From assembly GCF_007752935.1 (NCBI RefSeq), contig NZ_CP036319.1, forward strand, positions 5,870,501 through 5,934,500: a DNA stretch of 64,000 bases, in the 5' to 3' direction. Origin of the DNA: Crateriforma conspicua (GTDB taxonomy: Bacteria > Planctomycetota > Planctomycetia > Pirellulales > Pirellulaceae). Of the stretch, positions 1-9,233 are shown one piece after another. Both the position numbers and the translations under genes were made by a program. The notes beneath the pieces are model-generated. The model worked only from the letters and a program-made list of their open reading frames with translations, searched no databases and was not told where the DNA came from. Position 1 is the stretch's first letter. Each line of letters opens with the position of its first letter.

Positions 1-1233
1 GTATACCTTCGAATGATCCACGCTTCGCCGTCGATCGACGAAATCCGACAGAACCTCCGGCACTGTTGTCGGATCATCACAAACGACTCCGGCCCCCGAT
101 CGCTGAAAAAACTGGTCGAAATCGGCCAACGACACAATCGGCGTCCCCATCGCGGCGGCCTGAAGCAGCACATTGGGAAACCCTTCGTAACGCGGATCTC
201 CGGTGCAAAGAAATGTTTTGGCTTGGGCAAACTGGTTCGGCATCTCGTCCGCTGGAACGCGGCTGATGAAGCGAACATTGCCGGGCGGATCAGCAAGGAC
301 GTCCGCTTCGACCGCCGGATCCGACGGGTTGGCGATGAAGCAAAACTTCAGCGTTGGACATTGCCGCGCAATCTGAATTGCCATGGTGATGCGTTTGTGG
401 AAATCCTCGAATCTTCCGATCCACAAAACATCAACCGGACGTTTGTCGAAGGGCAGCGTGGACGATGCATTCGATTCATCGTCGCGTCGCGATGTCGGCT
501 CGAAGCGTTTCCGCAACTGATTGAAATGATTCAAATCAATGGCGTTTCGAATTAGAAAAGAATCACGTGCAAAGTGTTTCTGCAAGCGATCGCATTGCCA
601 TTGATTCTGGCAGACGAAATGAGTGGCGTTGCGAATCGCAAACATCACGTCGGCCGATGTGACGCCATACTTTGACGTGAAATTGGGATCGTCGGCGAAT
701 CGTGGATTGAGGTCTTCGTTGCTTTGCACCAGCACCAGCAAGGGCCGTTGTTGATCAACAGCGGTGGCGATCACGCCCGCCGATTCGGCACTGACACCCA
801 TCGTGATCCAAACGTCCGGTGGATCGAATTTCGTCAATCTGGGATCCGGCTTGCGCGGCATCGGATCGGCCGCGCGAAACGGCTTGGTGATCGCCAAGGT
901 AAAAACTTGCCACATCAGCCGCGGGGTCCATCGTACCGGCCGATCGGAGAGTGCCGACGCCACCGCACGTCGCACGGGCATCCAGCGGTCGACATGGGCG
1001 GCGATGGTCACGCCGGTGGGATGGGTGATTGGCAAACGCCGCGTGGAGCGTGCGATAAAGATCGGATGCCACCGTCCGTCGCGTGCCAGGCCGGTGGCAA
1101 ACGTCCACGCGGCAGTTTCCATTCCGCCGACGGGCACCCCCGCACCAGGGGCGACCGTTCCAATCGCTTGCCAAGCGACGATCGCCACCGAGGGGCGATC
1201 CGGCGGGGCGGGGGAGGTTGCCAAATCAGTCAC
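1..1233 (-). CDS. GT4-type glycosyltransferase (3' end outside window)
   Basis: Open for 411 codons from a GTG at 1233 to the window edge, with no stop, so the C-terminus is missing. The C-terminal half looks like a GT-B fold glycosyltransferase of family 4. A beta-strand/loop WIGRFEDFHKR lies at about residues 271-281, and the E-x7-E region reads YEGFPNVLLQAAAMGTPIVS with the first Glu near residue 350, where these enzymes bind the nucleotide-sugar. The N-terminal half carries a G-rich start (APGAGVPVGGMETA) typical of the acceptor domain. The GTG overlaps the stop of the upstream lipoprotein gene by 8 bases (GTGACTGA), suggesting translational coupling. Role inferred: transfer of a sugar in envelope polysaccharide or LPS assembly, consistent with kdsA two genes upstream. 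The substrate cannot be told. Confidence 0.85.
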   Translation of the reverse strand, partial: MTDLATSPAPPDRPSVAIVAWQAIGTVAPGAGVPVGGMETAAWTFATGLARDGRWHPIFIARSTRRLPITHPTGVTIAAHVDRWMPVRRAVASALSDRPVRWTPRLMWQVFTLAITKPFRAADPMPRKPDPRLTKFDPPDVWITMGVSAESAGVIATAVDQQRPLLVLVQSNEDLNPRFADDPNFTSKYGVTSADVMFAIRNATHFVCQNQWQCDRLQKHFARDSFLIRNAIDLNHFNQLRKRFEPTSRRDDESNASSTLPFDKRPVDVLWIGRFEDFHKRITMAIQIARQCPTLKFCFIANPSDPAVEADVLADPPGNVRFISRVPADEMPNQFAQAKTFLCTGDPRYEGFPNVLLQAAAMGTPIVSLADFDQFFQRSGAGVVCDDPTTVPEVLSDFVDRRRSVDHSKVY

Positions 1234-2965
1234 GTCCGATCAGACGCGCGCGGATCCGGTTTCCCTGCTCCTGGGGATCACCGACGGTTTTCAACAGCTT
1301 CACGGCTGCCTCGGTCTGTCCCAGTTGTTCTTCGGTACGAGCCAGGTTGTACCGTGCGGCGGGTTCCCACGGCGTCGGTTGGGCCGGATCCAGAACTCGC
1401 TTGTCGAACCAATTGCGTGCCGTTTCGATGCGGCCGTCGTCGTACTGAACCAGACTTAGCCAATAGGTGGCGGTTCGCTTTCCCTGCCGCATCAAGCTTT
1501 GCACCTGAGCGATCTGGGCTTCGAACTGCTGGTTGTCCATCCCCAATTCCCGACGCAGACCGTAAGCCTTTTGCAGTTCCAAATCGATTCGCAAGTCGGC
1601 AATCTCAAACTCGGGGGCTCGTTGGCTCAGGTACAGCGTCCGCGCGCCCTCGGTCAAATCGTCTTCGTCATCCGAAAATTCGCCGTGCAGGTGACGCCAC
1701 CGACCTTGGGACAACATTTGTGGCATCTCGGCCTGGGCATCCATGATCAGCCATTGCGACTGGTACCAGAACGCAAAGAACGGGTCTCGCATGGATTGGT
1801 TTTCCATCGCCGCGCGATAAATCTCAGCCTGGATCGGGACCGGCCACCAGCGTGCCCCGGCGACTCCCGCGATTGCATCCCAACGTTCGCTGGATTCGTC
1901 GGCGTCGACGTACAAAGTCATCCGTCGTTGGCCGGTCAACGATTCCTGCAACAACTTCATCCGTGTTGCGATCGCTTCGGGCATCAGGTTCAACATCGCG
2001 GTGACTTGCTGGACGTCGGCTTTGTCGAATGGATAGTCGAAAAAGCCCGGGACCTTCAATCGTCGCAACACCGATTCGTCACGACGGGCTTGTTTCAGCG
2101 TGGCGATGCCCACTTGGTCGGGACCTGGAATCGGCAGCCCCAATTCGGGTTCGAACAAATAGACTTCGTCACCGATCATGACTCCCACCGCCCACGGCGT
2201 CAGTCGACCGGAATCATCCGAAGGCACCGCCAGGATGGCTGCGGCCAAACCGGCTTGGCGACACAGTTGTTCAAAGACGCCGGCTCGTTGCAATCCATCG
2301 CCGGTGCCACGCCAAATCGTTTCGTAATCACTTTGCCGATACCCGGCACCGCGAAACTCCAACCCTTCGGGCAACGGTGGCGGCTCCGGCGCCGGTTGGG
2401 TCAGCACGCGAGGCTGTAAGGCAACATTTCGCACCGTCCAATCGAACAGTCGCGAAGCAGTCTGCAGCGAATCCAGCGAGTCCGGGTCCAATCCACCGGC
2501 TCCGTCTTCGAACCATGACATCCAAAGCGGATCCGTTTCGCCGGGACGGTCCACCCACTGGACGATTTGGCGAAATAGATAGGCATCGCGTAGATGCTTT
2601 ACATCGCCGCCGACGAAATTCGTGCCGCCGATTTGTTCGTCCAAGACTTCCTGCGGGACCACACCACGCAACGTCGACACGATCTCAGGTGTGACTGATG
2701 CGGGAACGTCGCCGCGGGTCTGCAACCACTGGTTCAGATGAAAACGGATCTGTTGCTGGGCCCGGGTCGGATTCAGTTCGACCAGACGCTGCAACAAGCT
2801 GAACGCTTCGCCCAAGTGATCCTGTTTCGATTCTGTTTGAACCCGCGCCTGACGGGAGGCCTGGATTTCTCGCACAAGATCTCGATCGTCGCCGCAACCG
2901 GCGAACAGACAGACGACCAGCAATAGGCTTAGGGGGCGGAGCAATGACACGGCAGAAACGCACAA
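1226..2965 (-). CDS. Lipoprotein with degenerate transglutaminase-like domain
   Basis: The 579-residue product starts with a lipoprotein signal (LLLVVCLFAGC, lipid-accepting Cys24). The TTG at 2965 is one possible start; GTG at 2950 keeps the whole signal and is equally plausible. Residues about 170-285 have the layout of a transglutaminase-like core: helix SRLFDWTVRNVAL, then a segment where the catalytic Cys would sit (GDGLQRAGVFEQLCRQAG), then strand AVGVMIGDEVYLFEPELG. The expected Cys, His and Asp are not in place, so it may bind rather than catalyse. The C-terminal third is helical and TPR-like (ARNWFDKRV, AARYNLARTEEQLG). It sits between kdsA and a glycosyltransferase on the same strand, so an envelope role is likely. 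The exact function is unknown. Confidence 0.8.
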   Translation of the reverse strand: MCVSAVSLLRPLSLLLVVCLFAGCGDDRDLVREIQASRQARVQTESKQDHLGEAFSLLQRLVELNPTRAQQQIRFHLNQWLQTRGDVPASVTPEIVSTLRGVVPQEVLDEQIGGTNFVGGDVKHLRDAYLFRQIVQWVDRPGETDPLWMSWFEDGAGGLDPDSLDSLQTASRLFDWTVRNVALQPRVLTQPAPEPPPLPEGLEFRGAGYRQSDYETIWRGTGDGLQRAGVFEQLCRQAGLAAAILAVPSDDSGRLTPWAVGVMIGDEVYLFEPELGLPIPGPDQVGIATLKQARRDESVLRRLKVPGFFDYPFDKADVQQVTAMLNLMPEAIATRMKLLQESLTGQRRMTLYVDADESSERWDAIAGVAGARWWPVPIQAEIYRAAMENQSMRDPFFAFWYQSQWLIMDAQAEMPQMLSQGRWRHLHGEFSDDEDDLTEGARTLYLSQRAPEFEIADLRIDLELQKAYGLRRELGMDNQQFEAQIAQVQSLMRQGKRTATYWLSLVQYDDGRIETARNWFDKRVLDPAQPTPWEPAARYNLARTEEQLGQTEAAVKLLKTVGDPQEQGNRIRARLIGRD

Positions 2966-3032
2966 ACCGGTGGAAAAGAACGGCGATGGAATGGAACGGA
3001 CAAGCGGAATCGCATGGGCCGCCCGTCACAGG

Positions 3033-3941
3033 CTAGCGGATCGACGCCAGTTCGTTGACGCACTGCCGCAATCGCAACAGCCGATCGATCAGCGGGCGGA
3101 ACTGGTCCAGCGGGATCATGTTCGGACCGTCGCTGGGTGACAATTCCGGCTGGGGGTGAGTTTCGAAAAACAATGCGTCGATACCCACTGATACGGCGGC
3201 GCGGGCCAACGGTTCGACCATCTCGCGGTTGCCACCGGTCGCATCGCCCAGTCCGCCGGGCCGCTGGACGCTGTGGGTGGCATCGAACACCACAGGAACG
3301 CCCAAATTTCGCATGGTGACAAGGCCCGCCATGTCGTTGACCAGACGGCCGTAACCAAAAAAAGTCCCGCGTTCGCATAACAGAACGCCACCGTCGCCCG
3401 CCCCGGTGGCTTTGGCGACGACGTGACGCATGTCTTCGGGGGCCATGAATTGCCCCTTTTTCACGTTCACCGGGCGTCCGGTTTCCGCGGCCGCCACGAC
3501 CAGATCGGTTTGACGTGCCAGGAACGCGGGAATCTGCAAAATCGAACAGACTTCGGCCGCCACGCCGCACTGCGTGGGCAAATGCACGTCGGTGGTCACC
3601 GGCAAACCGCTGGCCTGACCGATCCGCCGAAGCATCGCCACGCCTTGTTCCAGCCCGGGCCCCCGCTTGGCCGCGGCACTGGTGCGGTTGGCTTTGTCAA
3701 AGGAAGCCTTGAATACCACATTGACCTGATCGGACTGGTTGATTGCCGCCAAAACCTCCGCGATCCGCATCGAAGTCTCTTCGTCTTGCAAAACGCAGGG
3801 GCCGGCAATCAGCATCAGCGGTTGGCCAGACCCGCAGCGAAAAGCTGGGCCACCTTTGGCGTCAGGAATCACGACGACATTTTCAGCCGCCGAATCGTGG
3901 TCGGAGCCGGAACCGGCGGAGGAGTGTTGTGCAGCGTTCAT
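3033..3941 (-). CDS. kdsA: 3-deoxy-8-phosphooctulonate synthase (KDO-8-P synthase)
   Basis: Condenses phosphoenolpyruvate with arabinose 5-phosphate to give KDO-8-phosphate, the first committed step to the KDO of LPS; cytosolic TIM-barrel enzyme. Family blocks are in order: [83 protein letters not shown] and SDGPNMIPL. The Cys of GPC together with the His of DATHS, the Glu of FFETHP and the Asp of SDGPN matches the metal-dependent class (Aquifex type) rather than the metal-free E. coli type. ATG at 3941 gives 302 residues, near the usual 280; a GTG at 3983 in the same frame would add 14 residues with no homology feel. Its presence implies that the organism makes a KDO-containing LPS core. Confidence 0.95.
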   Translation of the reverse strand: MNAAQHSSAGSGSDHDSAAENVVVIPDAKGGPAFRCGSGQPLMLIAGPCVLQDEETSMRIAEVLAAINQSDQVNVVFKASFDKANRTSAAAKRGPGLEQGVAMLRRIGQASGLPVTTDVHLPTQCGVAAEVCSILQIPAFLARQTDLVVAAAETGRPVNVKKGQFMAPEDMRHVVAKATGAGDGGVLLCERGTFFGYGRLVNDMAGLVTMRNLGVPVVFDATHSVQRPGGLGDATGGNREMVEPLARAAVSVGIDALFFETHPQPELSPSDGPNMIPLDQFRPLIDRLLRLRQCVNELASIR

Positions 3942-4237
3942 GGCGGGGAAGTTTGGATCATCCCCGGCATGAAGGCAATCCACGTGCGAAAGGTCCGCCG
4001 AATTGGAATGCCCGTCGTGTCATCACCGATCCGGTGGGGACGTAGCGACGATGCGGATTGCGCAATCGAAATGTCCCAAGATCCGCCCGGATTGTCCGCT
4101 CATTTCTCTCGTCCTTCGGCCGCCTGTCATCGTCGGTGACCTAGCCTTGGGCTGCAGGAAGCTTTGATTTCGGGGAACCAAGTCCCAAGGAGGGCGACCA
4201 TCGATGGCAGCAACGCACTGCTGAGGGGAATTTTCAG

Positions 4238-4675
4238 GTGAGCTTCATTCGACGTTTTTGGGCTGCGGGTCTGATCCTAATCATGGTGGCAATTCACGCC
4301 GCCGTGATTGGGTACGTACGCAGCCGCGTCGCCCGGTTGAAACACTTGAAAAGCTCGGCGGTTGAAATCGGCAACTTCCGGTTTCAACCCGTCACGGACA
4401 AAGACAGCGTCTATCACTTTCGGTTGCACGCGGTCGTCGACCCGGCCAAACACATGGAAGGTCGCGAACAACTGGAAAAGATGAAGATGGAAATCGTCGA
4501 AGATTCCGAGCGTATGTTACGAACCGCCGACGTCCAGTGGCTACAAGATCCCAAGCAGGCCGAAGTCCGCGCGCGGTTGATGGACGTCGTCGTTAAGCAT
4601 TTGCCCGACAAGCTGATCCAGCGGGTGTTGATCACCGATTGGTTGGAAGTCCCCGTGGAATCAATCCATTTGTAG
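4238..4675 (+). CDS. Small membrane protein, FliL-like C-terminus
   Basis: Predicted 145-residue protein with one N-terminal membrane helix (about residues 5-27) and a periplasmic domain. The GTG start at 4238 has a purine-rich GAGGGGAA upstream. The C-terminal half (MLRTADVQWLQDP..., RARLMDVVVKHLPDKLIQRVLITDWLEVPVESI) resembles the end of FliL-type stator-associated proteins, where a helix precedes a final strand of the type V-x-x-V-x-F/I-T-D/E-W/F. The family usually has 140-180 residues, so the length fits. It lies convergent to csrA-fliW-flgL, which supports a flagellar link. This is inference from topology and neighbourhood. It could instead be an unrelated single-pass protein. Confidence 0.55.
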   Translation: MSFIRRFWAAGLILIMVAIHAAVIGYVRSRVARLKHLKSSAVEIGNFRFQPVTDKDSVYHFRLHAVVDPAKHMEGREQLEKMKMEIVEDSERMLRTADVQWLQDPKQAEVRARLMDVVVKHLPDKLIQRVLITDWLEVPVESIHL

Positions 4676-4884
4676 CGTCCCATCATTTCAGGTACGCAAC
4701 ATCATCATGGGCGCCGGTGCATCGCACCGTTACGCCCCATGGGTCGCCCTATGCGTCATCCAGCGCAACAAGCCGACGGGGATGCCGAATCAGACGCCGT
4801 CGATTTGCATCGATGGGGTCGGCTGATTCGTCAACGCTGATTCCATCCGATCGTTGTGGGATCGGATGATTCCCGCCGGCCGCG

Positions 4885-5109
4885 TCAATTCCGAGGCGGA
4901 CGAACGTCTTTGGTCGCCCCGCTGCCGGTCTGCGTCGCGCGTTTGTTTTCGCGTTGGATCGCGTCGTAAACTTCTTGACGGTGCACCGGGATGGACTGCG
5001 GAGCGTCGATTCCCAGACGGACTTTGTCGCCACGGATGTCAACGATGGTCACGACGACGTCGTCGCCGATCATGATGCTTTCGTCGCGGTGTCGTGAAAG
5101 GACCAGCAT
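4885..5109 (-). CDS. csrA: Carbon storage regulator, translational regulator CsrA
   Basis: Homodimeric RNA-binding protein that represses translation by binding GGA-containing hairpins over ribosome binding sites. The 74-residue product begins MLVLSRHRDESIMIGDDV and contains the conserved strands VVTIVDIRGDKVRLGIDAP and the IPVHRQEVYDAI segment with the RNA-contacting Arg. The ATG at 5109 is chosen because the family starts exactly at MLVLSR; an upstream in-frame extension exists but looks unrelated. It is longer than the usual 61 residues by a polar tail. It is downstream of fliW, whose product is the known protein antagonist of CsrA in bacteria with this gene pair, and of flgL. The 590-bp gap to fliW suggests it has its own promoter. 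Confidence 0.95.
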   Translation of the reverse strand: MLVLSRHRDESIMIGDDVVVTIVDIRGDKVRLGIDAPQSIPVHRQEVYDAIQRENKRATQTGSGATKDVRPPRN

Positions 5110-5700
5110 GATGGCCTCGATACATGAAGGGCAGGGTACTGAAGGCGTGACGTCGAAACCGAACACATGTTGAATCGATGTCTTGGCACCGCGTGCAAGT
5201 TCGACCTGTGGGTCGGTCTCAGGGACGGACCGTCCGAACGACGGGGTCGCCGGAGAACTCGCTCGCTACGACATGCTATCGACGCACAGTGCGCGACAAT
5301 TGATCCACCACCTTTGAAGGTCCACCATTTCCGGTTCTGACGGAACGCCCGGCCGCGCCCCTTGAAACGACTGCAACCATGTTGATGCGGTTCGACGCGA
5401 AAGAACGTTCGGTTCGTCCGATCGGTGAAACAATGACGCCCCGCAAAGCAGGCGGCTGTATCGTGGCTGTCATCACATGCACGCAGCTCGATCCGCCACT
5501 TGGCGCTATCGCATGCTGGGCTTGACCGCAAACGCTGGTTGAGATGAACCAAAAAATAGTCAACGCAATCGTGATTCCGCCACGATGGGTCACAAACATG
5601 ATCGTGGTGACACGCGTGCTCGGGCGAAACGCCGATGACGCGCAATGCCCGTGCGATCCCGTTCGGATCTTAAAGAATGCGTCGTACCGTTGCCTGCAAT
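5110..5700. other. Intergenic stretch between fliW and csrA
   Basis: About 590 bases separate two genes that are normally adjacent. No open frame here shows family motifs. One minus-strand frame (5276-5599) begins with a hydrophobic stretch resembling a signal peptide, but its codon pattern and the rest of its sequence look like chance. The stretch may hold the csrA promoter; no clear -35/-10 pair was identified. Confidence 0.4.
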
Positions 5701-6150
5701 TCAGGCGGCGCGTGCGATGTCAAACTGGCCTTGGGCGCCCAGCGGCAACGCTTGCCGAATCGGCTGGTCATCGTTGGTGATCACTTGGCATCCCAGACGC
5801 TTGTCTAGGTTCAACAGCAACGGTGCGCGAAGATTCGTCGTCAATTTTCCGACATGACCGGACACCGTCGTCATCACGTACAGTTCGGCACCAGGCCGCA
5901 TGTGCAGCGACGCCATCTCACGCCTGGCAACGTGCACCCGATAGTCGGGAAAGAAAGCGCGTGGGCTGATCAATGGAATCGCCCGATCACCGCGGGAAGC
6001 GCTTTGCAGCCAAGCCACCGCGTCGTTCTGTTGGTCGGGAATCAGGGCCCACTGCCGCAGCGTTTCCAAACCGATCAATCCCTGTGGAAACAGAAACAGA
6101 TCTTCGGTGTTCAGAACAAGGTTACCGAATCGGTTGGTTTCAATACGCAT
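5701..6150 (-). CDS. fliW: Flagellar assembly factor FliW
   Basis: Small beta-barrel protein that binds flagellin and, when free, binds and inactivates CsrA, tying flagellin translation to filament export. The 149-residue product has the family hallmarks: [13 protein letters not shown] at the start, [17 protein letters not shown], the [17 protein letters not shown] block and the ending [15 protein letters not shown]. The length agrees with the family (about 130-155). It lies 170 bases downstream of flgL and upstream of csrA on the same strand, the classic flgL-fliW-csrA order. This strengthens all three calls. Confidence 0.93.
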   Translation of the reverse strand: MRIETNRFGNLVLNTEDLFLFPQGLIGLETLRQWALIPDQQNDAVAWLQSASRGDRAIPLISPRAFFPDYRVHVARREMASLHMRPGAELYVMTTVSGHVGKLTTNLRAPLLLNLDKRLGCQVITNDDQPIRQALPLGAQGQFDIARAA

Positions 6151-6320
6151 GGCTGCGGATCATTTGAAGGCGTCAATCAGCAGATCGAACCGAGGGACAT
6201 CCGCGGTTCATAAGGTGTATCGGCCGGTTCATTCATCGAATCGACAAATTCGTTACAAACCGATGCGGAAAAAAGTGCGGCTTGACCGTGACCATTGCGT
6301 CAACGACCAGTCGACCATTG

Positions 6321-8276
6321 CTACAGATAGTTCAACACGGTGATCTGTGACGTCTGTCCGATCAGCCGCATGGATGCTTCCAGCGCCGTTTGCCGGGACG
6401 TCATTTCGCTGATCACGGTCGCCAAGTCGGCGTCGATTTCGTCGGACAGCTGTGACTGAAGCAGCAATGATTCTTGGGCGTTGGCCTCACTGAGTTGCTG
6501 CAGATTCTGGCTCCACACACCGACCCGGCCGCGGGTCCGGCTGGACCGGTCCAAATCGACGTCCAGGCGTTCTTGCAACAACGAGATTTCTTCGACGTCA
6601 CCGTCCAGAACCGCACGTTGCAACCGGATCAACGTATCAAGAGCTCCGCCGGCTTCCTGTGGGTCATAGTCTCCACCGACCAAGCGCATCGAGCCGCCGG
6701 ACAATTCCCCGGTGCCCACGGTTTCCCCGTCGGGGATCAGCCCCAACTGTGAACCTGCATCCGACAGCCCGGGTTGTGAAACTTCCAGGTTTCCCGCGCC
6801 CGGCGGGGCTTCCAGCTCCAACCCGTTGCCCACCGCATTCAACCGCACCAACACCCGCAGGCTGTCCTGATTGTCGGGATGATTGCTGATCAGATCGATG
6901 ACGTCCTGGATCGTCTCGGCACCTTCCAGATTGATGCCCAGCTGGACGCCGTCGGGACGAGTGATGACCAAATCATCGTCTTGACTGTTCAGCACCAGGC
7001 CTCGGCCGCCCCCGAGTTCGCTTAGGCGAGTCTGTTCGTCGGAGGACCGAATTCCCAGGCTGCTGGCTGCGACGCCGCCGTTTTCACCGATCGAATAATC
7101 GACGCCGCTTCGCTGGGCTTTCAGCACGATGCGTCCGGCCGATTGATCCAGTTCCGCCTGGACATCGGCGTCGCTACGGTTGATCGCGATCAGAACGTCA
7201 CCCAGCGTCTCCGCCTCCGACAAGTCGATGTCAAAATCCTGTCCGCCGCGGCTGATTTGAAGTCCACCGGTCAGATCCAGCCCCGCACCGTCGGCCAATT
7301 GATCGATCCGGGTCTCGGTGGTCACCCGGGGCGCCATCCCCGTTCCGGTCAGCGGTGGCGCGGTGAACCCTTGTGGGTTGGAAAGTCCCAAGTCGCTGGC
7401 CGTTGTACCACCAGGCACGTCGTCGACGGCCAGAGTCCCCGGCAGCCCGTCGCTGTATTCCAGACGGACGGTGTCGTTGGTGATCGAAAACGACAATCGG
7501 CGACCGTTCAGATCGTATTGGTCGATGATGTCTTCCACGTCGCCGATGGTTGCGGCACGGCTGAGATCGATGGTTTGAAAGTTGCCGCCATCGCTGACAC
7601 GAATGATTCCCGGCTGGACTCCCTTACCGGCTTTCATATCCACCAGACGCGTGTCGCGGGCCAGCCCGGCACCCAAGGAATCGCCCGTGACCACGGTCGA
7701 CAGCAGCCCCAGACTTTCGGACGCACTGACGTTGATCGCGGTGGAAACACCGCCGCCCAGTTTGGTGTTCCCGACCGCTTCGGTCCCCGAAAAATGCACA
7801 CCACCGTCGATCCAGTTCAGTGCGTTTTCACTTTCCAGGATGCCGCCCAGCAATTGGTGGTCGCGAAACATCACGTTTCCCGCCGTGAAGACCGAATTCA
7901 ACGCCTGCTGGACGGTCGCGCTCAACGCCGCCCGCTCGTCTTCGGACAACACGTTTTGGGCCGCTTCGACCGCCACACCACGGGCTTGGATCAAAGCATC
8001 GTCGATTCGCGCCAACGCATCATCGGTCGACTGATAGAATGCTTCGGTGGCCTGGGCGTTACGTTGCAACTGATCGGTGCGGTCGATTCCACGTTGCAGC
8101 ACCAACGCGCGCCCGGCGGACGCGGGGTCATCGGAGACCCGCAAAACACGCCGGCCCGTGCTCAGCTGGTCATAGGTCCGCTGCAATTCGACTTGGTCGG
8201 CGTTCAGCTGGAACAACAGCCGCTGGGTCGCAAGCGGCGTGCTGGTGCGCGTCGTGTTGACCGGCAAAATGGCCAT
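6321..8276 (-). CDS. flgL: Flagellar hook-filament junction protein FlgL, enlarged
   Basis: Hook-associated protein 3, which joins hook to filament. The N-terminal 150 residues carry the flagellin-type D0/D1 helices (LLFQLNADQVELQRTYDQLSTGRRV, SDDPASAGRALVLQRGIDR) and the last 90 residues the matching C-terminal helices (LQERLDVDLDRSS, VISEMTSRQTALEASMRLIGQ, ending VLNYL). At 651 residues it is about twice the E. coli protein. The extra middle (about 190-540) contains three similar beta-rich modules with DLSRAATIGDVEDIIDQ, DLSEAETLGDVLIAINR and NLEGAETIQDVIDLISN, the flagellin hook-IN type repeat. Start ATG at 8276. First gene of flgL-fliW-csrA. Exported by the flagellar type III system, so no Sec signal is expected. 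Confidence 0.9.
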   Translation of the reverse strand: MAILPVNTTRTSTPLATQRLLFQLNADQVELQRTYDQLSTGRRVLRVSDDPASAGRALVLQRGIDRTDQLQRNAQATEAFYQSTDDALARIDDALIQARGVAVEAAQNVLSEDERAALSATVQQALNSVFTAGNVMFRDHQLLGGILESENALNWIDGGVHFSGTEAVGNTKLGGGVSTAINVSASESLGLLSTVVTGDSLGAGLARDTRLVDMKAGKGVQPGIIRVSDGGNFQTIDLSRAATIGDVEDIIDQYDLNGRRLSFSITNDTVRLEYSDGLPGTLAVDDVPGGTTASDLGLSNPQGFTAPPLTGTGMAPRVTTETRIDQLADGAGLDLTGGLQISRGGQDFDIDLSEAETLGDVLIAINRSDADVQAELDQSAGRIVLKAQRSGVDYSIGENGGVAASSLGIRSSDEQTRLSELGGGRGLVLNSQDDDLVITRPDGVQLGINLEGAETIQDVIDLISNHPDNQDSLRVLVRLNAVGNGLELEAPPGAGNLEVSQPGLSDAGSQLGLIPDGETVGTGELSGGSMRLVGGDYDPQEAGGALDTLIRLQRAVLDGDVEEISLLQERLDVDLDRSSRTRGRVGVWSQNLQQLSEANAQESLLLQSQLSDEIDADLATVISEMTSRQTALEASMRLIGQTSQITVLNYL

Positions 8277-8471
8277 GGCGGACGGGATTCCTGCGTCGAA
8301 TGAACAGCGGACGTCGATCTTGTATCGTCAAGCCTTTCGCATTCGATTCAATCAAACCAATCATTTCGAACCACCATGGGACGTTTGCGTGGCCCGGGCC
8401 CCGGTTGTGGGGTTCTTCACCGGTGACGCGCCGCCCGTCTTGATTCCCCATCCTGCGAGGCCCCGCCGTCA

Positions 8472-9104
8472 ATGATCCTGATCGGCACCATGAACTTGAC
8501 CCGAACCCGCGACCGAGGCAGTTTTTATTGCCCCCAATGCGGGACGACGGAGTTTTACCGTCGCCGATCGCGCCGACCGTTCCTGACGCTTTATTTCATC
8601 CCCACCGTGCCGGTCGGGGCGGCCGAGGAATTCATCCAGTGCGACGGATGCGACGCCACCTGGGATCTGAGCGTTTTGGAGATGGACCGCGACAGCCACG
8701 AAGCGGCCAAGGAAGCCCAATTCAAAGACGAAGCCCTGCGGTCGGCTATTTTGACGGTGCTGATCGACCAACAGATCACACCGGGCGAAATCGACACCCT
8801 GATTTCGCTTTCCAACGATCTTTTACAACGTCCGATCGACCGCGAAGAACTGGGGCAACTGTGTTCCATCGCCGTCGACAACCGGATCAAGCCGGATCAC
8901 TACATCTTGACGGTCAGCCGACGCTGGACCCAACAGCAACGACGTTTGGCCCTGCAGATCGTCTTCTTGGCCGCCACGGCCGACGAACCGCTGGACGGCC
9001 CACGTCTGGAACTTCTGGGGCGGTTGCGAGAAATTTTCGACCTGACCGACGCCGAATACCAGGCGACCATCGAAGAGGCGATCGAACAAGCCGACGCCAC
9101 CTAG
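8472..9104 (+). CDS. Zinc-ribbon protein with TerB-like helical domain
   Basis: Predicted soluble protein of 210 residues. An N-terminal zinc ribbon has two cysteine pairs, C20-x2-C23 and C57-x2-C60, separated by a hydrophobic strand (RRPFLTLYFIPTVPVG). The rest (about 85-205) is all-helical: EALRSAILTVLIDQQITPGEIDTLISLSNDL, then RRLALQIVFLAATADEPLDGPRLELLGRLREIFDL. This resembles the TerB/tellurite-resistance helical bundle with an acidic first helix pair. Function unknown. ATG at 8472 is used; ATG at 8490 (MNLTRTRDRG) is an alternative. It is divergent from flgL and not obviously in an operon. Confidence 0.75.
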   Translation: MILIGTMNLTRTRDRGSFYCPQCGTTEFYRRRSRRPFLTLYFIPTVPVGAAEEFIQCDGCDATWDLSVLEMDRDSHEAAKEAQFKDEALRSAILTVLIDQQITPGEIDTLISLSNDLLQRPIDREELGQLCSIAVDNRIKPDHYILTVSRRWTQQQRRLALQIVFLAATADEPLDGPRLELLGRLREIFDLTDAEYQATIEEAIEQADAT

Positions 9105-9233
9105 AATCCACCCGCGACGGGGCCGCGATTCACCCCAGGTGGGACCAGCCGCCTTGGCGGTCGCCCCCAGAAGCCTAGAATTTCCGACTCCAAAACCAAA
9201 CCACGCGAGCGAACGGGTGACGTAATCGGTCCG

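Noticed and set aside
5276-5599. 107-codon minus-strand frame with a hydrophobic start between fliW and csrA
   Set aside because: Only the first 25 residues look protein-like; no ribosome binding site and no family similarity could be recognised.
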